Origin: Pollutimonas bauzanensis
Lineage (GTDB): Bacteria; Pseudomonadota; Gammaproteobacteria; Burkholderiales; Burkholderiaceae_B
Assembly (NCBI RefSeq): GCF_900129885.1
Contig: NZ_FQXE01000006.1
Location: forward strand, 88,179-152,178
Reading direction: 5' to 3'
Length of the DNA: 64,000 nucleotides
Part shown: positions 17,558-25,879 of the stretch, in pieces
How positions within the stretch are numbered: the first letter of the stretch is position 1
How the letters are laid out: each line of letters begins with the position of its first letter
Made by a program: the position numbers and the translations under genes
The notes under the pieces: model-generated
The model's database searches: none
The model's input: the letters and a program-made list of their open reading frames with translations, nothing else
What the model was told of the DNA's origin: nothing

Positions 17558-17587
17558 ATTGTAGCAAGGGCGGCGGCCTTACAATAA
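17558..17587 (-). promoter_or_regulatory. Possible ilvE promoter
   Basis: On the minus strand TACAAT (17563-17558) is preceded by TTATTG (17587-17582) at 18 bases, or by TTGTAA (17584-17579) at 15. The -10 match is good and the spacing only fair. It lies 26 bases before the ilvE ATG. Confidence 0.35.
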
Positions 17588-17739
17588 TCCCTTTTCGAAA
17601 ACTTGCGTCCCACGCTTGGCGGCGCCGCAGGCGCCCCTGAATGGTGGCGGAGAGGCTCCGGGCGACAGCCCGGATTTCTTCACTTGGCTCGGTGTTGTGG
17701 CATGCCTTGCGGCTTGCCATGTTGTGTAAGGTATGCGCA

Positions 17740-18483
17740 GTGGTGAAGAATAGATTTTTTTCCAGTTTTCCCGGCGCCCAGGCCAGGCGCGACTTCGGGA
17801 AGGGGCTGGGCGACGTTCTGACCGCTCTGGTCGCCGTGAGCACCTGGGGCTTTGTCACCGGTATCGCGCTGGTCAAGTCGGGCCTCACCGAAAGCATGGC
17901 GACGTTGATGACCTTGCTGGTGTACGCCGGTTCGGCCCAGTTGACTGCTTTGCCGCTCATGGAAACCTTGTCGCCCTTGCTGCTGATTTTCGTGGCCGGC
18001 CTCTTGGTGAACATCCGCTTTCTGATCTTCGGCGCGGCGCTGCAGCCTTTTTTCCGCCATCTTTCCTGGCCCAGGCGTTTATTCCTCGGATTTTTCTCCA
18101 GCGATATCGCTTTCGTGCTGTTCATGGGGCGCTACGGCGACAGCAAGCTCAAAGGTAGCGGTGAACAGCTTTGGTATTTCCTCGGGCTTATCGTTCCCTG
18201 CTGGTTCGCCTGGAATCTTTCGTCGCTGCTGGGCATCTACCTGGGCGGGCTGGTGCCGGCGTCGTGGTCCCTGGAGTTCGCGGCGATACTGGCGCTGATG
18301 GCTATCATCATTCCCCTGGTCCAGACGCGGCCCATGGCCATGTGCCTGCTGGTGGCCGGCCTTATCGCCTGGGCCGGCCAGCCATGGCCCCTGCGGCTGG
18401 GGCTGGCGGCGGCGGTGGCCGGCGGTATCTTCGCGGGCGTGCTCAGCGAGCGCCTGCAGCGCAAAAACAGGAAATCCCCATGA
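17740..18483 (+). CDS. azlC: AzlC-family amino acid exporter, large subunit
   Basis: Large subunit of an AzlCD-type exporter of branched-chain amino acids. About 247 aa with the family opening FGKGLGDVLTALVAVSTWGFVTGIAL, a conserved YAGSAQLTALPLM helix, NIRFLIFGAALQPFF, and further membrane spans to the C-terminus. The frame is open from 17641 (ATG), but the GTG at 17740 is preferred: TAAGG lies eight bases before it, family N-termini are short, and a hairpin CCGGGC/GCCCGG at 17658-17673 would fall inside the longer version. Its TGA overlaps the azlD ATG. Confidence 0.88.
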   Translation: MVKNRFFSSFPGAQARRDFGKGLGDVLTALVAVSTWGFVTGIALVKSGLTESMATLMTLLVYAGSAQLTALPLMETLSPLLLIFVAGLLVNIRFLIFGAALQPFFRHLSWPRRLFLGFFSSDIAFVLFMGRYGDSKLKGSGEQLWYFLGLIVPCWFAWNLSSLLGIYLGGLVPASWSLEFAAILALMAIIIPLVQTRPMAMCLLVAGLIAWAGQPWPLRLGLAAAVAGGIFAGVLSERLQRKNRKSP

Positions 18484-18815
18484 CCGGCGACCTGGATTAC
18501 GATCTGTACATACTCGGGGCGATCCTGGTTCTCGCCTTGTGCAGTTTGCTGACCCGCGCGGGCTATTTCGTGTTTGGCGACTACTTTCCCCTCAGCGATC
18601 CGGTGCGCCGCGCCTTGCGTTATGCGCCCACCGCGGCCCTGATCGGCATCGTGGTGCCCGAGCTGCTGCCATGGAGCCCCGCCGCCGGCCTGCAACTGGA
18701 CATCAAGGTGTTCGCCGCGCTGTTCGCCATCCTGATTTACTGGCGCACCCGCAGCACCTTGATGGTGATAGTAGGGGGGATGGTCTCTTTCTGGGTGCTG
18801 CGCGCCTTGCTTTAG
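18480..18815 (+). CDS. azlD: AzlD-family amino acid exporter, small subunit
   Basis: Small partner of AzlC in branched-chain amino acid export. The 111 aa contain three to four membrane spans: LYILGAILVLALCSLLTRAGYFVF, AALIGIVVPELLPW, VFAALFAILIYWR and LMVIVGGMVSFWVLRALL. The conserved RALRYAPTAALIGI segment is diagnostic. The ATGA overlap with azlC indicates translational coupling and equimolar synthesis. Confidence 0.92.
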   Translation: MTGDLDYDLYILGAILVLALCSLLTRAGYFVFGDYFPLSDPVRRALRYAPTAALIGIVVPELLPWSPAAGLQLDIKVFAALFAILIYWRTRSTLMVIVGGMVSFWVLRALL

Positions 18816-19051
18816 GCTTTCTTTAGGTATTCTTTGGGCCATTTTCAGGGCTTTTCATGGCTCGCGGGCGTGGGGAAGGCGGCGCCTGGGCCGGTGAAAC
18901 CGTATGCTTTTAACGACACTCTGGGGTATTTAAGGCCTGGCACGGCCGTCGGGCCACGCTAATTACAGATCCTCGTCCGCACTGCGTTAAAATAATTGGG
19001 TTATAAAAGCTACACGCGGGGTACTCCTGCGCCGGGCGCAAACCACTTTCA

Positions 19052-20437
19052 ATGACAGACACTACAAACACACGCATCGATACACCTGCCGCCACTTTTT
19101 CCGATTTCGGCCTGCATCCCAGCATTCTCCTGGCGGTCGCCGCAACCGGATACACCATACCGACGCCCATCCAGGCTCAAGCCATACCGATAGTGATGGA
19201 TGGCCGCGATGTGATGGGGGCCGCGCAAACGGGAACCGGCAAGACGGCGGCCTTTACCCTGCCTATCCTGCATCGCCTGATGCAGTTCGCGAGCGCCAGC
19301 GCATCGCCGGCCCGCCATCCGGTGCGCGCCCTTATCCTTACCCCCACGCGGGAATTGGCCGACCAGGTGTCCGACAGCGTCATCGAATACAGCAAATCGA
19401 CGCCTTTGCGTTCGGCCGTGGTGTTCGGCGGGGTGGATATCGGCCCTCAGCGCGACGCCCTGCGGCGCGGCTGCGAGGTCCTGATCGCCACGCCGGGCCG
19501 CCTGCTCGATCATGTCGAGCAGAAAAATGTCAATCTCGGCCAGGTCGGCATATTGGTGCTGGATGAGGCCGATCGCATGCTGGACATGGGCTTCCTGCCC
19601 GATCTCGACCGCATCATGCGTTTGCTTCCCGCCAAGCGCCAGGGCCTGCTTTTCTCGGCGACATTCAGCAACGAGATCCGCAAGCTTGGCCGCACCTACC
19701 TGAACAACCCCGCCGAGATCGAAGTGGCGGCGCGCAATGCCACGGCTGACAACGTCACCCAGGTCGCCTATGCGATGCCCAGCAGCGAAAAGCGCGCGGC
19801 CGTCGTGCATCTGGTCAAATCGCGCGGGTTCAATCAGGTCATTGTGTTTTCCAATACCAAAATCGGCACCAGCCGCCTGGCGCGCGAGCTTGCCCGCGAC
19901 GGCGTCAAGGCCGAATCGATACACGGCGACAAAAGCCAGCTCGAGCGCATGAAGGCGCTCGAGGCGTTCAAGGCCGGCGAACTGGAAGTCCTGGTGGCGA
20001 CCGACGTCGCCGCGCGCGGCCTGGACGTGGCCGGCGTGCCTTGCGTGATCAACTACGATCTTCCCTACAACGCCGAGGACTACGTGCACCGTATCGGCCG
20101 CACGGGCCGAGCCGGGGCGTCGGGCGAGGCGATCGCTTTCTTTGCGCCGGAAGAAGAACGGTTCCTGCTGGACATCGAAAAGCTGATCAAATTCAAGATA
20201 CCGCGCGCCCAGCTGAGCCTGCCGGCGCCGGTGCGCCATGCGCCTGCGAGCGCCCGCGGCGAGCGCCGGCCATATTCATCCGGCGCGTCATCGACGCGCA
20301 AGCCGGTGGATGATTTTTTCTCCCGGCCTTATGTGGCGTCGGCCTCCGCATCGAGCGGCGCTTCCGATATTGCCAAGTCCGGCGCCCCCGGCCCCAGCAA
20401 GAAATCGGTCGGCGTGCTACTGGGCGGCAGGCATTAA
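19052..20437 (+). CDS. rhlE: DEAD-box RNA helicase, RhlE type
   Basis: ATP-dependent RNA helicase probably acting in ribosome assembly or cold adaptation. It is 461 aa. The Q motif is FSDFGLHPSILLAVAATGYTIPTPIQ, motif I AQTGTGKT is at 58-65, DEAD is at 171-174, SAT is in LLFSATFS, and helicase C motifs are RGLDVAGV and HRIGRTGRAG. A basic, Ser/Ala-rich, low-complexity tail (from about residue 385) is typical of RhlE. Its last 21 bases overlap the convergent thioredoxin-like gene. The 236-base region upstream is AT-richer near 18985-19010 but has no clear-cut promoter or structure. Confidence 0.93.
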   Translation: MTDTTNTRIDTPAATFSDFGLHPSILLAVAATGYTIPTPIQAQAIPIVMDGRDVMGAAQTGTGKTAAFTLPILHRLMQFASASASPARHPVRALILTPTRELADQVSDSVIEYSKSTPLRSAVVFGGVDIGPQRDALRRGCEVLIATPGRLLDHVEQKNVNLGQVGILVLDEADRMLDMGFLPDLDRIMRLLPAKRQGLLFSATFSNEIRKLGRTYLNNPAEIEVAARNATADNVTQVAYAMPSSEKRAAVVHLVKSRGFNQVIVFSNTKIGTSRLARELARDGVKAESIHGDKSQLERMKALEAFKAGELEVLVATDVAARGLDVAGVPCVINYDLPYNAEDYVHRIGRTGRAGASGEAIAFFAPEEERFLLDIEKLIKFKIPRAQLSLPAPVRHAPASARGERRPYSSGASSTRKPVDDFFSRPYVASASASSGASDIAKSGAPGPSKKSVGVLLGGRH

Positions 20438-20806
20438 CAGCGTTTGAAGCAAGGCCGGCCCGCTATCCACAACGGGCGTGGCGTCGTCCATGTGGCTGAT
20501 CAGGCGCTCCAGATGGCTGATATAAGGCAGCAGGGTTCCATAGAACAGGTTCCCCCGGGCGCTTTGTATCAGCACGGTCGGGAAGTTCTCGACGTCTTCA
20601 TCGTCCAGCAGTTCAGGGCTTTCTTCGATATCCACCCACACGAAGGTATGCTGCGGCCATTGCTGCGCCAAGGCGTCGAAGCCTGGCCGGTACTGAGTGC
20701 AGGTGTCGCACCATGCGGCGCAATAGCAGGCGATGACCATGCCCTGCGCCTGCTCCAGGCGGGCGCGCAGCGCTGGCGCATCATATTGGGGATCGAATAC
20801 TGGCAT
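20417..20806 (-). CDS. Thioredoxin-like protein
   Basis: 129 aa with a thioredoxin fold and redox motif WCDTC (32-36) after IACYCAAWC, then FVWVDIEESPELLDDEDVENFPTVLI with the cis-Pro. No signal peptide is present, so it is probably cytoplasmic. The redox motif differs from the WCGPC of thioredoxin 1. It is convergent with rhlE and overlaps its end by 21 bases. Confidence 0.9.
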   Translation of the reverse strand: MPVFDPQYDAPALRARLEQAQGMVIACYCAAWCDTCTQYRPGFDALAQQWPQHTFVWVDIEESPELLDDEDVENFPTVLIQSARGNLFYGTLLPYISHLERLISHMDDATPVVDSGPALLQTLLMPAAQ

Positions 20807-20826
20807 AAAGACAAATGGCCTCTGGT

Positions 20827-20854
20827 TTGACTATGATAGTCATGTCATTAATTC
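20827..20854 (+). promoter_or_regulatory. Putative promoter and 15-bp palindrome in a divergent intergenic region
   Basis: TTGACT (20827-20832) and TAATTC (20849-20854) are 16 bases apart. The perfect palindrome TGACTAT-G-ATAGTCA (20828-20842) covers the -35. It lies between the divergent thioredoxin-like and EI24-domain genes, so a bound regulator could affect both. The regulator is unknown. Confidence 0.35.
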
Positions 20855-20866
20855 TAGACTTGCGCA

Positions 20867-21685
20867 ATGAGCAATAACTTCAATCTGGCAGTCCGGGCCC
20901 GGCGGCCCGCCGCAACCGGCATGTCTGCCGTGGGCGTGGCGTTCAAGCGGGCGCTGGTGTCGCAGTGCCACCCCAAAATGCTGGCGGCCCTGCTGCTGCC
21001 CTTCATCATCGCCTTGCTCGGGGCCATTATATTGCTTTGGGCATTCTGGGAGCCCCTGACTGGATGGCTCAACAGCGAGGCCGCCAACTGGGAGTTCGTC
21101 AATCAGATCGACCAATGGATGCTGGCCATAGGGCTGTTTTCCATAAAGCTGTACCTCATCCCCCTGCTTGCCGCCGGCATCCTGTTGCCCATGTCCGGGA
21201 TACTGGGCTTGGTGATAGCCGCCGTTTTCGTCATGCCTATCGTGCTGCGCCATCTCGAGGCGCGCGAATACCGGGGGTTGACGCGCCAGGGCCAGTACAG
21301 CACTGCCGTGGGCGCATGGAACGCCGTCTGGGTGGGTGTTTTGTTCGTCCTGGCGTGGCTGCTGACCATGCCCTTGTGGCTGATCCCGCCGCTTCCGATG
21401 CTGCTGCCCGTCGTCTTGTGGGCGTTCGCCTTCACCCGCATGCTGCGCGTCGACGCCATCGTCGAGCATGCCAGCGCCCAGGAGCGGCGCCTGCTGTGGC
21501 GCCGGCACAACCGCCAACTGTGGCTGATAGGCTTCTGCCTCGCGCTGATCAATCTGTTTCCTCCCGCCTGGCTGTTCCTGCCGGTGTTTTCGGCGCTGGT
21601 GTTCGCCCATTTCAGCCTTGAAGCACTGCGCCAGCTGCGCGCGCAAACCGTCATCGATGCCGAACCAAACAGAACAAGGCCATGA
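20867..21685 (+). CDS. EI24/CysZ-like integral membrane protein
   Basis: 272 aa with an EI24 domain. After a short N-terminus come FKRALVSQCHPKMLAALLLPF and several long hydrophobic helices (IIALLGAIILLWAFW, LGLVIAAVFVMPIVL, WVGVLFVLAWLLTMPLWLIPPLPMLLPVVLWAFAF, LFLPVFSALVFAHFSL). The family includes the sulfate permease CysZ, but most betaproteobacterial members are uncharacterised. Its last four bases overlap the start of the downstream CinA-like gene, so the two are coupled. Confidence 0.85.
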   Translation: MSNNFNLAVRARRPAATGMSAVGVAFKRALVSQCHPKMLAALLLPFIIALLGAIILLWAFWEPLTGWLNSEAANWEFVNQIDQWMLAIGLFSIKLYLIPLLAAGILLPMSGILGLVIAAVFVMPIVLRHLEAREYRGLTRQGQYSTAVGAWNAVWVGVLFVLAWLLTMPLWLIPPLPMLLPVVLWAFAFTRMLRVDAIVEHASAQERRLLWRRHNRQLWLIGFCLALINLFPPAWLFLPVFSALVFAHFSLEALRQLRAQTVIDAEPNRTRP

Positions 21686-22494
21686 TTATGCATACTGCTG
21701 CGAACCCCAAGGTGCGACTGATCATCATCGGTGACGAAATCCTTTCCGGCCGGCGCCAGGACAAGCATTTTTCCAAGCTGATCGAGCTGTTGTCGCAGCG
21801 TGGCATGCAGCTGGCGGGCGCTGAATTCGTCTCCGACGAGCGCGACGTCATCGCCGCCACGCTGGCGCGCAGCTTCGCGACGCCGGATATCGTGTTCTGT
21901 TGCGGCGGCATCGGCGCCACGCCGGATGACCAGACGCGCCAGGCGGCGGCGCAGGCGCTGGGTGTCGAACTGGCATTGCATCCCGAGGCCGAGCGCCTGA
22001 TCGCCGAGCGCTGCGCCGACAACGAACGCCGCGGCCAAGGCAGCGCCGACATGTCCTTGCCTGAAAACCAGCAGCGCTTGCAGATGGGCGTGTTTCCGGC
22101 CGGCGCGGAAATCGTCCCCAACGCCTACAACAAGATACCGGGCTTCTATATCCGGAATCACACATTCATGCCGGGCTTTCCCGTCATGGCCTGGCCCATG
22201 ATGGAATGGACGCTCGATACCCGCTACCAGGCGCTTCATCACAATATCACCCGCGTGGAGCACTCCTTCCTGGTCTTCAAGCTGCCTGAATCGCGCATCA
22301 CGCCCGCGCTGGAAGAACTGGAAAGAAAGTGGCCGGGCGTCAAGGCCTTCAGCTTGCCCAGCATGGGCGAGACCGGCCATGCCCATATCGATCTGGGCGT
22401 CAAGGGCGAGCCCGGGGCGGCGGCCGAAGCCCTGGCCTATTTGCGCGCCGAGGTCATCAGGATAGGGGGGCAACTTGCCCCGCCGCAAAAATAA
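21682..22494 (+). CDS. CinA-type molybdopterin-binding domain protein
   Basis: 270 aa related to the N-terminal MoCF_biosynth domain of CinA; the C-terminal nicotinamide-nucleotide amidase domain is absent. Motifs: LIIIGDEILSGRRQDKHF, VFCCGGIGATPDDQTRQAAA and PGFPVMAWPMMEW. Proteins of this shape are annotated as competence/damage-inducible protein A, but their reaction is unclear. The start at 21682 overlaps the EI24 gene; an in-frame ATG at 21688 is also possible. Confidence 0.88.
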   Translation: MIMHTAANPKVRLIIIGDEILSGRRQDKHFSKLIELLSQRGMQLAGAEFVSDERDVIAATLARSFATPDIVFCCGGIGATPDDQTRQAAAQALGVELALHPEAERLIAERCADNERRGQGSADMSLPENQQRLQMGVFPAGAEIVPNAYNKIPGFYIRNHTFMPGFPVMAWPMMEWTLDTRYQALHHNITRVEHSFLVFKLPESRITPALEELERKWPGVKAFSLPSMGETGHAHIDLGVKGEPGAAAEALAYLRAEVIRIGGQLAPPQK

Positions 22495-22533
22495 ATCTTG
22501 CCAGAAGGATGGTTTTTTTCATATTATGGAATT

Positions 22534-22546
22534 GTTGCATTGCGAC
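22534..22546. promoter_or_regulatory. Near-palindrome upstream of the IclR gene (possible autoregulatory site)
   Basis: GTTGCA-T-TGCGAC has arms matching at five of six positions. It lies 11 bases before the IclR ATG at 22558, and the outer bases TTATG (22524-22528) and CATAA (22546-22550) also pair. IclR regulators often repress themselves from such sites. The support is weak. Confidence 0.3.
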
Positions 22547-22557
22547 ATAACCTGATC

Positions 22558-23370
22558 ATGCCTAGAACCTCTACTCTTTCTTCCGCGCCCGCCAGCGTAT
22601 CGGCCGTCAGCGGCTCCCCCATCACCATCCAGGTGCTGGAGCGGGCCATGCGCCTGCTGGATGTCCTGGCGCGGCATTCGGATCCGGTCCCGCTCAAGGA
22701 CCTCGCCGCCACCACCGGGCTGCATACCTCCACGACCCACCGCATCCTGAACGACCTGGTGGTGGGGCGCTACGTGGAGCGGGTCGACAGCGGCTTGTAT
22801 CAACTGGGCATGCGGCTGCTGGAGCTGGGTTCCCTGGTCAAAGGCCGCCTGAACGTGCGCGAGGTGGCGATCGAGCCCATGCGCGAACTGCACAAGATAA
22901 CCGGCCAGACGGTCAACCTGTCCTTGCAGCAGGGGGACGAAATCGTCTACATCGAGCGCGCATGGAGCGAGCGCTCGGGCATGCAGGTCGTGCGCGCCAT
23001 CGGCGGGCGCGCGCCCCTGCACCTGACTTCTACCGGGAAGTTGTTCCTGTCGGTCAGCGATCCGCGCCAAGTGCGCGCCTACGCCATGCGCACCGGCCTG
23101 GCCGGCACCACGCGCAATAGCATTACGCAAACGGAACAGCTGGAGCGCGATCTGGCGCTGGTGCGCCGCCATGGCTATTCGCGCGACAACGAAGAATTGG
23201 AGATGGGCGTCAGGTGCATCGCCGCCGGCGTGTACGACGACACCGGCAAATTGCAGGCCGGCCTGTCGATTTCGGCGCCCGCCGAGCGCATGCGCGACGA
23301 ATGGATACCCATTCTGCTGCGCACCGCCGCCCAGATATCCGAGGCGCTGGGCTACGAGGTCGATCACTGA
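22558..23370 (+). CDS. IclR-family transcriptional regulator
   Basis: 270 aa. The N-terminal winged HTH is ITIQVLERAMRLLDVLARHSDPVPLKDLAATTGLHTSTTHRILNDL compressed over about residues 20-70, followed by the effector-binding domain with YIERAWSERSGMQVV, GRAPLHLTSTGKLFL, GYSRDNEELEMGVRCIAAGVYD and LSISAPAERM. The ATG at 22558 is used; the frame extends to 22498 but with no ribosome-binding site. The effector is unknown. It is a separate gene from the second IclR regulator (23437-24183), which reads toward it. Confidence 0.93.
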   Translation: MPRTSTLSSAPASVSAVSGSPITIQVLERAMRLLDVLARHSDPVPLKDLAATTGLHTSTTHRILNDLVVGRYVERVDSGLYQLGMRLLELGSLVKGRLNVREVAIEPMRELHKITGQTVNLSLQQGDEIVYIERAWSERSGMQVVRAIGGRAPLHLTSTGKLFLSVSDPRQVRAYAMRTGLAGTTRNSITQTEQLERDLALVRRHGYSRDNEELEMGVRCIAAGVYDDTGKLQAGLSISAPAERMRDEWIPILLRTAAQISEALGYEVDH

Positions 23371-23436
23371 CGGGCTATGGCCGCGGGCCTTGTCGCGCGC
23401 GGTGTCCGCCTGCACGGCCGAAGCTCCGATAGCGGA

Positions 23437-24183
23437 TCAGGAGCGGTAGGGGGAAATCCCGCCCAGGTCTTCCGAAAGTTCGAACGCGGTCCGCTTCATT
23501 TCCGGAACCAGCTTCTCGACTATGCTTTCATTGAAGCGATACAACGGAATGACGACCGAGATCGCGCCCAGCAGCGTGGTGCCTCTGGAAAAGACGGGGC
23601 ATGCGATAGCGGCGCTTTCGGGGTCGCGCTCGCCTTGCGTTACCGCGTAGCCCAGCCGCCGGATCGCTTCATAGCGTTCACCCTGGGCCGCGTCGCCAAT
23701 CGCGCGGATGACGTGGCCCGCCGCTCCCACATCCAGCGAGAACTGTTTTCCCTCGACTACGTGCATGCGCACGGCCCGGTGTGGCTGCACGTGATGCAAG
23801 CAGACGCGCTGTTCGCCCTCTCTTACATACAGGCCGGCGCACTCGCCGGAAACGGACACCAATTGCCTCAGGCGCGGCAGCACATAGTCCGCCAGGCTGA
23901 AGGATCTGCGGTACATCTCGCTGAGGATCAATACCTTGGGCCCGACGACATACCGCCCATCCGCCAGCCGCTTCACGAAACCGGCCAATATCAGCGAGTC
24001 CAGCAGCCGGAGAATGGTGCTTTCATAAAGGCCGGTTTCAGCCGCCAGCATGGAAAGCGTGAGACCGTCTTCCGATGATTCAAACGCCCCCAGGATCTGC
24101 AACGCCCGGTTCACGGCGGCCACGCCCTCTTTCTTTGCCGGCTCAACAAGGGTTTTCCCTGGTGTCTTTTCTTTTTTCGTCAT
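23437..24183 (-). CDS. IclR-family transcriptional regulator of the adjacent CoA operon
   Basis: 248 aa. After a Lys-rich N-terminus (MTKKEKTPGK) comes the HTH (AVNRALQILGAFESSEDGLTLSMLAAETGLYESTILRLL, about 24-62). The ligand domain has GLYVREGEQRVCLHHVQP, GAAGHVIRAIG and ESAAIACPVF. It is divergent from the thiolase-like/CoA-transferase operon, with a 99-bp intergenic region holding a perfect inverted repeat (24210-24234), the likely binding site. It therefore probably controls that operon in response to a pathway intermediate. Confidence 0.92.
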   Translation of the reverse strand: MTKKEKTPGKTLVEPAKKEGVAAVNRALQILGAFESSEDGLTLSMLAAETGLYESTILRLLDSLILAGFVKRLADGRYVVGPKVLILSEMYRRSFSLADYVLPRLRQLVSVSGECAGLYVREGEQRVCLHHVQPHRAVRMHVVEGKQFSLDVGAAGHVIRAIGDAAQGERYEAIRRLGYAVTQGERDPESAAIACPVFSRGTTLLGAISVVIPLYRFNESIVEKLVPEMKRTAFELSEDLGGISPYRS

Positions 24184-24209
24184 AATAGAATTCGTTTCTG
24201 AAATTATAT

Positions 24210-24234
24210 TTTAATAGAAATTTATTCTATTAAA
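24210..24234. promoter_or_regulatory. 10-bp perfect inverted repeat, probable IclR operator
   Basis: TTTAATAGAA-N5-TTCTATTAAA is a perfect repeat in an AT-rich segment between the divergent IclR gene (start 24183) and the thiolase-like gene (start 24283). A further half-site AATAGAA lies at 24184-24190, next to the IclR start. The position fits joint control of both genes. Expected -35/-10 elements overlap it but cannot be placed with certainty. Confidence 0.6.
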
Positions 24235-24282
24235 TAGGCGAGATTGCCTGCTGGCAATAAGAATAATCTGGAAACTCTACTC

Positions 24283-25458
24283 ATGGCCACTAGCCACCGG
24301 AACAAGGCATGCATTATCGGCGCCTACGAGCACCCGACGCGCCACGCCCCGCATACGACTGTTGCGCGACTGCATGCGGATGTGGCGATGGGCGCGATAC
24401 AAGACGCGGGCATCGCGAAAAACGACATTGATGGCTATTTCTGTTCGGGCGATGCGCCGGGGATGGGGCCGACCTCTCTGGTCGAATACCTGAACCTCCA
24501 GACCAAATATGTCGATTCGACCGACGTTGGAGGCGCATCGTATCTGAATCTGGTCAATCATGCGGTTCGCGCCATTCAGGAGGGCAAATGCTCCGTGGCG
24601 CTGGTGACGCTGGCCGGCCGCCCCTTGAGCGAAGGAGTCGCCACGGGGCTCAAGCCCAAGGTCCGCAGCCCGAATCAGCCGGATTATCCATGGGAGCAGC
24701 CTTATGGCATGGCCAATGTGGCGGGCTATGCCATGTGCGCCATGCGGCATATGCATGAATACGGCACCACCCAAGAGCAGCTCGCAATGATCAAGGTGGC
24801 CGCGTCCCATCACGCGCACCATAATCCCAACGCGAAGCTGCGCAAGATACTGAGCGTGGACGATGTGCTGAATTCGCCCGTCATCGCCGACCCCCTGCAT
24901 CGCCTGGACTGTTGCGTGATTACCGACGGGGGAGGGGCGGTCATTGTCGCCCGCCCGGAAATCGCCCGCAGCCTGAACAGGCCCGTCGTGCGCATCAGAG
25001 GCGCAGGAGAAACGGTGAAGCATCAGAGCGGGGGTTATATCGATCTCACATACTCGGGGGCCGCCTGGTCCGGCGCCGCGGCGTTCGAAGAAGCCGGTGT
25101 TGCGCCCCGGGACATCCAGTACGCGTCGATATACGACAGCTTCACCATAACCGTGCTCATGCTGCTGGAAGACCTCGGCTTTTGCAAGAAAGGCGAAGGC
25201 GGCCGCTATGTGCAGGACGGCAACTTGATTTCGGGGATAGGGAAGCTTCCTTTCAATACCGATGGCGGCGGCCTATGCAACAACCATCCGGCCAATCGCG
25301 GCGGCATGACAAAAATCATAGAGGCCGTAAGGCAGCTGCGCGGTGAAGCGCATCCCGCCGTACAGGTACCCAATTGCGAGCTGGCGCTGGTGCAGGGAAT
25401 AGGGGGGATGCTGGCGACGCGGCATGGAAGCAGCACGTTAATCCTTGAGCGAGATTAG
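24283..25458 (+). CDS. Thiolase-like (Ltp2/SCPx-related) protein lacking the thiolase cysteine
   Basis: 391 aa of thiolase fold. The nucleophilic Cys motif of true thiolases is replaced by DVGGASYLNLV, and the distal GHPxGATG is replaced by NNHPANRGG. IYDSFTITVLMLLEDLGF resembles the YDxFT motif of Ltp2-type proteins, which with a DUF35 partner act as acyl-CoA retro-aldolases in steroid side-chain degradation. The next gene encodes exactly such a DUF35 protein, so aldol cleavage of a 3-hydroxyacyl-CoA is a reasonable inference. The ATG at 24283 is preferred over the upstream frame from 24244. First gene of an operon with CoA-transferase and a Bug receptor. Confidence 0.85.
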   Translation: MATSHRNKACIIGAYEHPTRHAPHTTVARLHADVAMGAIQDAGIAKNDIDGYFCSGDAPGMGPTSLVEYLNLQTKYVDSTDVGGASYLNLVNHAVRAIQEGKCSVALVTLAGRPLSEGVATGLKPKVRSPNQPDYPWEQPYGMANVAGYAMCAMRHMHEYGTTQEQLAMIKVAASHHAHHNPNAKLRKILSVDDVLNSPVIADPLHRLDCCVITDGGGAVIVARPEIARSLNRPVVRIRGAGETVKHQSGGYIDLTYSGAAWSGAAAFEEAGVAPRDIQYASIYDSFTITVLMLLEDLGFCKKGEGGRYVQDGNLISGIGKLPFNTDGGGLCNNHPANRGGMTKIIEAVRQLRGEAHPAVQVPNCELALVQGIGGMLATRHGSSTLILERD

Positions 25459-25462
25459 AAAT

Positions 25463-25879
25463 ATGAGTCCGGCGGAAAAAGAATACTCGGCGCCCATTGT
25501 CGATGAAGATTCCGGCCCTTTCTGGCAGGCCGCCAGCGAAGGCCGGCTCCTCATCAAATACTGCAACGCTTGTGAAAAGCCGCATTGGTATCCGCGGCCC
25601 AGGTGCCCATTCTGTCTTGGCGAGGACACCATATGGCAGGAGGCCGCCGGGACGGGCGCGATCTATTCATACAGTGTCATGAGGCGGGTGGCAAAGCCTT
25701 ATGTCGTGGCGTTTGTCTCGGTCGACGAGGGCCCGAGCATTTTGACCAATATCGTGGATTGCGACATCGACCGGCTGCATATCGGAATGAAGGTGGCAGC
25801 GGCATTTCGCCCGGTGGAGGGTGGAGCAATTCTGGTTTTTCGGCCAGTAGAAGAAGGGTGGCAAGGGCATGATGGATAA
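25463..25879 (+). CDS. DUF35 zinc-ribbon/OB-fold acyl-CoA-associated protein
   Basis: 138 aa with an N-terminal rubredoxin-like zinc ribbon (YCNACEK...CPFC, Cys pairs at about 36-39 and 51-54) and a C-terminal OB-fold (GTGAIYSYSVMRRVAKPYVVAFVSVDEGPSILTNI compressed). DUF35 proteins bind CoA thioesters and are obligate partners of thiolase-like aldolases or thiolases. It starts four bases after the thiolase-like gene and overlaps the CoA-transferase A start by 11 bases, so the three are coupled. The in-frame TTG at 25445 is a less likely start. Confidence 0.9.
   Translation: MSPAEKEYSAPIVDEDSGPFWQAASEGRLLIKYCNACEKPHWYPRPRCPFCLGEDTIWQEAAGTGAIYSYSVMRRVAKPYVVAFVSVDEGPSILTNIVDCDIDRLHIGMKVAAAFRPVEGGAILVFRPVEEGWQGHDG

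Noticed and set aside
17658-17673. Hairpin CCGGGC-GACA-GCCCGG before azlC
   Set aside because: Short stem followed by ATTTCTTC, too weak for a terminator; used only as an argument for the later azlC start.
18816-19051. 236-bp gap before rhlE as a possible cold-shock leader
   Set aside because: AT-rich part near 18985-19010 but no stable structure, cold-box motif or clear promoter could be identified.
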